Origin: Rhopalosiphum padi
Lineage: Eukaryota > Arthropoda > Insecta > Hemiptera > Aphididae
Reading direction: 5' to 3'
Length of the DNA: 64,000 bases
Assembly (NCBI RefSeq): GCF_020882245.1
Contig: NC_083599.1
Span: 77,974,339-78,038,338 of the forward strand
Position numbers and translations under genes: made by a program. Shown one piece after another: positions 57,765 through 64,000 of this stretch (position 1 is the first letter of the stretch; every line of letters begins with the position of its first letter). A model generated the notes under the pieces. That model saw only the letters and a list, made by a program, of their open reading frames with translations, did not search any database and was not told the origin of the DNA.

Positions 57765-59689
57765 TCAACAAGTATGATGTTGTATTAAACGAACATTTAA
57801 ATAAGGTCATAAAGAAAAGTAAAAAAAAATCATGATAATGATTCAAAAGGCCGTGGAAATTTGGTTACATTTCTTAGTCATTTTACTATAGATAATATTA
57901 TATCCATCATTTCTAATTTAATTAAATCAACAATAACAAAAAAAGTAAATGAAGCAAACATGTTTTCGGTGTTATTAGACACAACACAAGGTATATCAGT
58001 AATAGATCAATGCTCTATTGAGTCTATTGTCTTACGATTTGTAACTGATGGAATGATTAATGAAAGATTGATATCTGTAAAATTATGCACTGATTCTACT
58101 GGTAAAGGTATGATGAACCTTTTACAAAATGCATTGGAAATGGTTGGTTTGGATATAAAACATTGTATTGGAAATTCCACAGATGGTGCCGCTAATATGA
58201 GAGGGGCATATAATGGATTTACATCTTGGCCAAGTGTAGCAGCACCTGAACAAGTACACATTTGGTGCTATAGTCATGTTCTCAATCTTGTAATTAGCGA
58301 TGCAACCAAAAGTCCAATTGCAGTAGCTAATTTTTTTTCTTTAATCCATTCTTGTGCTGTTTTTTTTAAAGAATCATACCAAAGAATGAATATATGGAAA
58401 GAAATTAGTGAAAAAGATAAGTATAATAATTACAAACGATTACAATCAATAGGTGAAACAAGGTGGACAGCCAAACAAACAGTATTAAAAAGAATATTTG
58501 GTTCATATAATAGTACTGATGACAATGGAATGTTGACTAATCTTATAATTGCTTTAACAAAAATTGAACAAAAACCAAATTTAAACCCAGATATAAGATC
58601 AAAAGCCAGTAATTTTATTTCATCTTTTCTAAAATATGAAACTATTTTAATAGCTCATATGTATATGAAAATATTTCAAATCACAGGACCATTATCAAGA
58701 TATTTACAATCAAGTAAACTAGATCTTTTAAAATGTCAACAAATGGTAACAAGTGCTTTAGAAAGTCTTAAAAATATCCAACGTAGTATGGAAGATGTAA
58801 AAAGGGTTAGTGATAAATATATAATTAATATTAATAATGAAATTGCAACTATGGCTGATTGTTTTAATTTAACTGTTGAAGAAAATTCAGTCAGAATTTC
58901 AAATTAAAAGAATATCTAAGAAAAAGAAAATATTTAATTATGAAAAAGAAGTTCTTATTGCTACCAATACTACCCCTGAAAAAAAATTTACAACTGAAGT
59001 ATATAATATAGTATTAGATACAATAATAAATAGCATGACTACTAGATTTGTAAATAATAATTCTTTATATTTTGACCCATCACTATTATCTCCAAACAAT
59101 TTCCCTCTTAATGATGTGCCTGAAAATGCGTTTTTAACATTGGCTAAAAAATTAAAACCATTTTTAAATTATGATGATGGAGATAATCTTAAAGAAATAA
59201 GAAATGAACTCTTAGATGAACTATTAAATTTCAGCAAATCGTGGAAGTATTTGAAAAACTCTAGAAGATGAATATCATGTCCATAGTTTATCAAATAATA
59301 TGAATGATGAAGATGAAAATCAAGAAAAGGAAGACTTAGAAAATCAATTAAAACCTTGCCACCTTACTTGTAAACATTGTGCAATTTGTTGTTACAGATT
59401 ACTAGTTAAGTACAACTTATTTTCTAATGCATACAGCTTATTAACTCTAGCTTATAAATATCTGTTGACGCTACCAGTTACTCAAGTGTCTTGTGAGAGA
59501 TCTTTTTCATCATTGAAGTACATAAAAAATAGACTACGAAACTCAATGACTAATGAACATTTAGAAGAATTTATGTTAATGTCAATTGAAAAATCAATAC
59601 TCATAGAATTGGATAACGATGTCATTACCAATGAGTTGGGTAGTAAAAGTAATTTACTAAGCAAATTGTTATTGTAAAATATTATTTAA

Positions 59690-60121
59690 TAAATTTCCTA
59701 AAACAAGAAGCTTAAGTGTTTTTATAATATATATGTATACAAAATAAATTTCTATAGTAGTGATATATTTGTGTAAATATAAAATAATACCTGTGTATTG
59801 TTATAAGATTACTTAGAGGGAGTTTTTTGGTTTAAATACTTAATATAATGAATAAACATTTTTATGGTTGATACTACTTTACAATAGAAGCTAGGAAGAA
59901 TATAAACTATGTATGATAATAAATTTATAATATCTTCTACCAATATGTAGGCCAAATAAATTGTTTTATACTTCTCTCAATCAAAAAATGGTTAGCACGC
60001 ATCTAGCAATAAGACAATAAATGGTAAAAAATTTAATTTGAAAAAAATGGCCTGAAATAAATTTATGTTGCCTGAAAATATCTGTTTGCCCGGTAAGAAT
60101 TGTTGAGCCACTCCGCCCTTG
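59690..60121. other. 3' part of hAT 3 without genes
   Basis: AT-rich sequence ending in the right terminal repeat CCACTCCGCCCTTGG. Near 60080-60100 TTGCCCGGTAAG corresponds to the CCGGGCAA block at the left end. Confidence 0.6.
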
Positions 60122-60313
60122 GGAACGCCTAATTACATGTGAAATATGAATATCTCTTAATTATATTGTTGAACGTAATGATACAATTGTAGCATTTAGG
60201 AATCATTAGTAATCAAGTAACACAAATATTAATAGTATAATAAAATCTTTTTTTTATTCCTGTACACTTGCTAATAAATTTTAAATATAAAAAATATAAA
60301 ATTATGCCAACTA

Positions 60314-62822
60314 CTATTTTGAGGATTCCATCTGTAAAGGTGATTTCTGATGTTGAATTGGACGGCAATGTTTTAAAATATTTGAAATTATTTCTCTAAA
60401 TACCTTGAGGTCTTGGATGGTATTTATCCAACCAGAAAGTGATTCTAAAATACATAAATTCAAAATCAAATGATTAAAACTCAAATAGGTCAAAAAAATG
60501 AAAAAGAAGCCAAATAATTAGACTACAATATTTATTGTAAATATATATATATAAACAATAAACATATTGAAATCATATTTTTGGATCTAAAAAAGAATAA
60601 TCTGTTAGCAGATGCCACATTATAAGTAGGTAAAACCAGCTTGTAAATGGAAAATAAACATACTGAAGTCAAAATAAAAAAAAGACTATTGAAAAAATGA
60701 GAGAATTAAGTGTTTGTTAAATAAATGAAGCATGGTAACAAACAAATAAACAATTTTGAAGTGTATATAATATATTATATTATTATAATAATTAAAGAAA
60801 TTATGCTATTATCGTAATAATTTACAATATACAATTTATAACTTTATTGACAATATTGTATGATTGTTTAATACTGTAGCACACCTATGTGATATAGCCT
60901 ATATATATTTAACTACATTATTATAAATAATTTACAGTAGTATCTAGTATGTATTGGTATTAGGAAAAATGAATTACCTGATAACACTTTGTATATTTCA
61001 AGAGCCACAAAAGATTTCTTTGTTTTGCCATGGAAACTAAATTGCTCACCAATTTCTCTTGTCATGCATAGATTAAAAGCAGTTTTAACTGCAAGGTTTA
61101 TTGAAGTCGATGCATTTACACGAAGTGATACATATTTTTTCTAAAAAAAAATTAAGAAAATTATATCACATGTTTATAATTGTAATATAATGTATATAGT
61201 ATAATATATCTATTATTATAATACCAATTCTTCTTTATTTGCTTGAGAATATTCGTGGGTTGATGATATAAATTTTTCAACCATTTCAAGGTTATTATTT
61301 GTTGCAATAGGTAATAAACCTAAAAAGGGTGCTGGAATTTTTGGCAATGGAATTGCAGAGCTACGGAGTTTCTTATCACTTTCTAATATTTTGTTATTTT
61401 TTTTATCCATTGATTCCAAATAATTACAAACTTTTATTTGATTTGAATTATTTAACAAAAGTTGTGTTAAAATTTGTTGTTGGCTCTTTTTAATGCTTAA
61501 TTTTATTTTTTCAATTCATCATTGCAATAACAATTGTGTTTTGTTGATTCTACAGCTGATATATTGTAATCTGTAAAAATATATTTTAATATAGTTATTG
61601 TATACATAAACATAATTATAAATAAAAATATATTACAAATATTGATACTATTAAATTATATTGTTAATTTAACACTATTTTACAGTCAATAGAAATTATT
61701 TATATAAAATTTCAAGATTTATTTTACCTGATGCATCATTATCATATTGTATCATTTCATTTCCATGATTCGACGGAGATCCAATACTCACATTGTCGTG
61801 ATGCTCTTGCTCTACAAAACTACCTAATAATTCCTCCAATTCCATTGCATGATCTATAAATATAAATATAAATTTATTTGATTTATAAAAAATAATAGTT
61901 GATAATAATACTTGAATCAATTTCTTGCAGGTCATTATTCACCATTTCGAAACAATTTATTTGATTTGATACACTTTTATCTTCAGCATTTGTTGAAACA
62001 AGATTATTGCATGTAGATGAATCGACTAATAAAATAATAAATTAAAAACTAATAACAATAAATTATATATAAAAGCTAGGTATAAAATAAATATAATTAA
62101 CCTGAAAAAATATCTCGTTTTTCATAACCATTTGTATGATTAGTATCTACATTTGAATATAACACTGCATCTTTTGAAATTATTGCAGGCAATAATTCAC
62201 TTGTATTTTCAGAGCTAGGGCTATTTACTACATTATGTGTAAATGTTGATGGACCACTCAAAAGTGTTACTGCTACAAAGTTATTATCTTTTAATGTACT
62301 ATCCTTTTCTTTATATTTATAGTTGGTTGGATGTTTCTTAGATTTCACATTATAAGATGTTCCTGTAATTATATCAGCAGCAGTATCACTATTCTCTGAA
62401 TCTGCTTGTCCAAAATCACTACCTTCAGAGTCCTGCATTGTCTCAATATCATCACTGTCATCATTACCAGACAAAGATTTTGCCATTTCTTTTGCTATTT
62501 TTTCTTTGCCTAGTAATAAACAATTAATATATATTAGTCAATATTCAACTAGACAAAAGTGTTTAGAAACTCACTAAAAGGACCAGACATTTTTTTATTA
62601 TTGAACCATTTTCCATCATTTGTGTTTGGAGTGTAACAAACATGTATCATTTTTTCAACTTGATGGGTTTTAAAATTGATTTTAGAATTGGAAAATTCTG
62701 ATTTCGTAAAGGGAAACCAACATTTCCCAACTTTATGATTTTTATTCCTCTTAAATTTAAACCATTTTGTGGGTACATGTTGTACATTGTTCTCGTCAGA
62801 AAATAGAACAACTATCCAAGAC
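60314..62822 (-). pseudogene. DUF4806-domain gene of the second EnSpm-like unit, one frameshift
   Basis: Exons on the minus strand: 62822-62575, 62509-62102, 62025-61912, 61853-61728, 61570-61225, 61140-60978 and 60444-60314, with GT...AG junctions and consistent phase. The first visible exon encodes SWIVVLFSDENNVQHVPTKW, like the start of the gene at 38160; a methionine must lie further upstream. The DUF4806 domain spans exons 5-7 (PIATNNNLEMVEKFI ... KYVSLRVNASTSINLAV ... GEQFSFHGKTKKSF). In exon 5 an A-run near 61505 is one base short, giving TAA after DELKK; beyond it the frame is clear. A homopolymer sequencing error would give the same picture. AATAAA lies just past the TAG stop. Confidence 0.72.
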
Positions 62823-63201
62823 CTAAATCACATTTTATTGTTACTAAATAATATGGTGTATTTTTTAAAGTATTACTTGTAATGAATATTCAATATAGGT
62901 TAGAAAAATAAAATTTCTTCATCTGAATTATTTAGCAACAAATTTATGAATTTGTATGCCTTCTAACTAACTTATTATACTTTATATACATTTTATGGTT
63001 ATTATACAACTTTTTATTATAGTTCTATAGACAATATTAGAAATAAGTAGAATAATGAACATTTTTTTTTATTATAATTTTTACTATTTAAATTATAAGG
63101 CAATAAATTGAATGAAATATAATATTGAAAAATAAAACTGAGCATTAAGATGTTTTAAATATGTACATATAAATATAAAATAAAATAAATAAATAATAAT
63201 A

Positions 63202-64000
63202 TTATTTTAAGTGTAAAAATGGCAAAATAACAGCAGAAGAATTACTGTTATCTCCTAAAGGCAATCGTACAAGTTTTTCCTTAATATATTTTAGATACCA
63301 ATACTCTAAAGGGCTAAGATTGGAGACTTTATAAATTTCCAATATTGAAGATAGATATGGTTCAGTAAAAAAATTTTTCATCTTTTCATAGCGACGTCCA
63401 ATTATAACAGTTTCATTATTGTCTTTTAATGTAGCTATATTTTCTATTATAATAACTGATCCATTTTTCAATTTTACACAATTATTAGCTGAGTTAATTT
63501 TCACTGTAAAACTTTCAAAACGCCAACCAGTATAATGAGGAAATCCAGTACCAGAAATTAATGGTCTATCACTCTGACAAACAGCATTTATTGGCCCTTC
63601 TTTACAGAACTGAGTTTGATTAATATTTAATTTATATGCACGACGCTCTTCATATCGATGGATTAATTGTTGTAGAGGCTTTACTCCAGTTCGCACATCC
63701 CGTTTTAAAGGTTGCATACAATTTTCAAACGGAAAAGCTGATATTGTTTCCAATGATTCATACTTTTTAGCGTCTTCAGCCTGATGACATAATGCATGGA
63801 TATTGTGAGATATATATGATTGTCCATATAGACTTTTGAAAGTTACTATAAATTGTCTAAGTAACAAATTTGCATAATTATTGAATTAATCAGTGCATTT
63901 TACAAGAAGTATTCTTATGGCTACTGACAGAACTACAAAATGATTATATACTTCTTTTTTTACAATATTTTGGAATACAACTATTCCTGTATACAATAAA
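63202..64000 (-). pseudogene. EnSpm/CACTA-like transposase, C-terminal part, second unit (cut by window end)
   Basis: The frame 63867-63202 reads YISHNIHALCHQAEDAKKYE, SAFPFENCMQPLKRDVRTG and YTGWRFESFTVKINSANNC, matching the C-terminal part of the transposase at 36883-37884. Upstream the same protein continues (YTGIVVFQNIVKKEVYNHF) to the window edge but is broken by a TAA at about 63885. The order transposase then DUF4806 gene, both on one strand, is the same as in the first unit. The rest lies outside the window. Confidence 0.75.

Larger units (their letters stand above)
53850..57790 (-). mobile_element. Jockey-like non-LTR retrotransposon (LINE 2), near full length
   Basis: The minus strand carries ORF1, then ORF2, with a 3' UTR of about 180 bases and an A-rich 3' end (T-rich on the plus strand at about 53850-53875). 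A short 5' leader precedes ORF1. It sits inside hAT 3. A target duplication could not be fixed because both flanks are A/T runs. Boundaries are approximate to some tens of bases. Confidence 0.85.
53788..59677 (+). pseudogene. ZMYM1-like hAT transposase, interrupted and frameshifted
   Basis: A start at 53788 (MHKNTKTKRKGGHEREQEK) resembles the N-terminus of this group. It is cut by LINE 2 and resumes at about 57850 with the DUF4371-like core: FSVLLDTTQGISVIDQCS, then IGNSTDGAANMRGAY (second Asp region), HIWCYSHVLNLVI and GETRWTAKQTVLKR. Shifts occur near 58900 and 59275. The C-terminal dimerisation motif is VTQVSCERSFSSLKYIKNRL near 59470-59530, and the gene ends at 59677. Part of the N-terminal third, including the zinc finger, is missing. 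Inactive. Confidence 0.8.
53284..60121 (+). mobile_element. hAT element (ZMYM1-like, hAT 3) split by LINE 2
   Basis: The left end CCAAGGGCGGAGTGG and right end CCACTCCGCCCTTGG are inverted, and a second block (CCGGGCAA) follows each end in inverted form. The transposase gene lies on the plus strand. An 8-bp duplication is not apparent: flanks read TAAAATAG on the left and AACGCCTA on the right. Either the flank was rearranged or the duplication decayed. The left flank is BEL/Pao sequence; the right is the second EnSpm unit. Confidence 0.7.

Noticed and set aside
53838..57840. Target duplication of LINE 2 in A-rich flanks (AGAAAA-like)
   Set aside because: Too short and too low in complexity to separate from chance.
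1..64000. tRNA or rRNA genes
   Set aside because: I looked for cloverleaf-like A and B boxes and rRNA-like GC-rich blocks and saw nothing convincing; a dedicated search program would be decisive.

Overview
This is eukaryotic, insect-type DNA: AT-rich, with spliceosomal introns (GT...AG) and animal transposon families. The mix of piggyBac, PIF/Harbinger, hAT, EnSpm/CACTA-like, Jockey-type LINE, Gypsy and BEL/Pao copies looks like an aphid or related hemipteran. That assignment rests on family recall and is only moderately certain. No clear single-copy host gene is present. Nearly everything is transposable elements nested inside one another, and the order of insertion can be read from target-site duplications and from empty sites in other copies within the window.

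Left nest (about 0.9-20 kb). A piggyBac (pBac-1) is split at one TTAA: its N-terminal half lies at 973-2153 and its C-terminal half at 19168-19996. The intervening 17 kb holds a second piggyBac (pBac-2, 2154-6072, itself carrying a Tc1/mariner-type element) directly abutting copy A of a non-coding TTAA-flanked family, here called X (6077-19167). X-A carries a Jockey-like LINE (8294-12303, 14-bp TSD), an apparently intact PIF/Harbinger with two genes (13140-16386, TSD TTA) and an apparently intact hAT (16601-18897, TSD CTCTAGAG). A further piggyBac with two internal stops follows (20273-22081).

Middle nest (about 22.3-47.8 kb). X copy C (minus strand) is split by a large EnSpm/CACTA-like element with CACACAGC ends (23227-47387). 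That element carries a broken tnp2-like transposase and an open, eight-exon DUF4806 gene. It has been invaded by a DNA transposon with a DUF7869-like protein (23907-26765), X copy B (28563-32860), a hAT remnant (34266-36375) and a young Gypsy element with 293-bp LTRs differing at one position (39311-45230).

Right part (47.8-64 kb). It contains tandem and inverted repeats, X copy D (49045-49722), a deletion derivative of the mariner-like element (49723-50607) next to or inside a decayed BEL/Pao element (50608-53286), and a ZMYM1-like hAT (53284-60121) split by a LINE with an intact 901-aa ORF2 (about 53850-57790). A second EnSpm/DUF4806 unit on the minus strand (60314-64000) runs off the window.

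The most promising items are the DUF7869 transposon with its repeated GCCGTA-type subterminal motif, the multi-copy X family with kilobase-scale inverted repeats, and the DUF4806 gene that stays open beside a decayed transposase.
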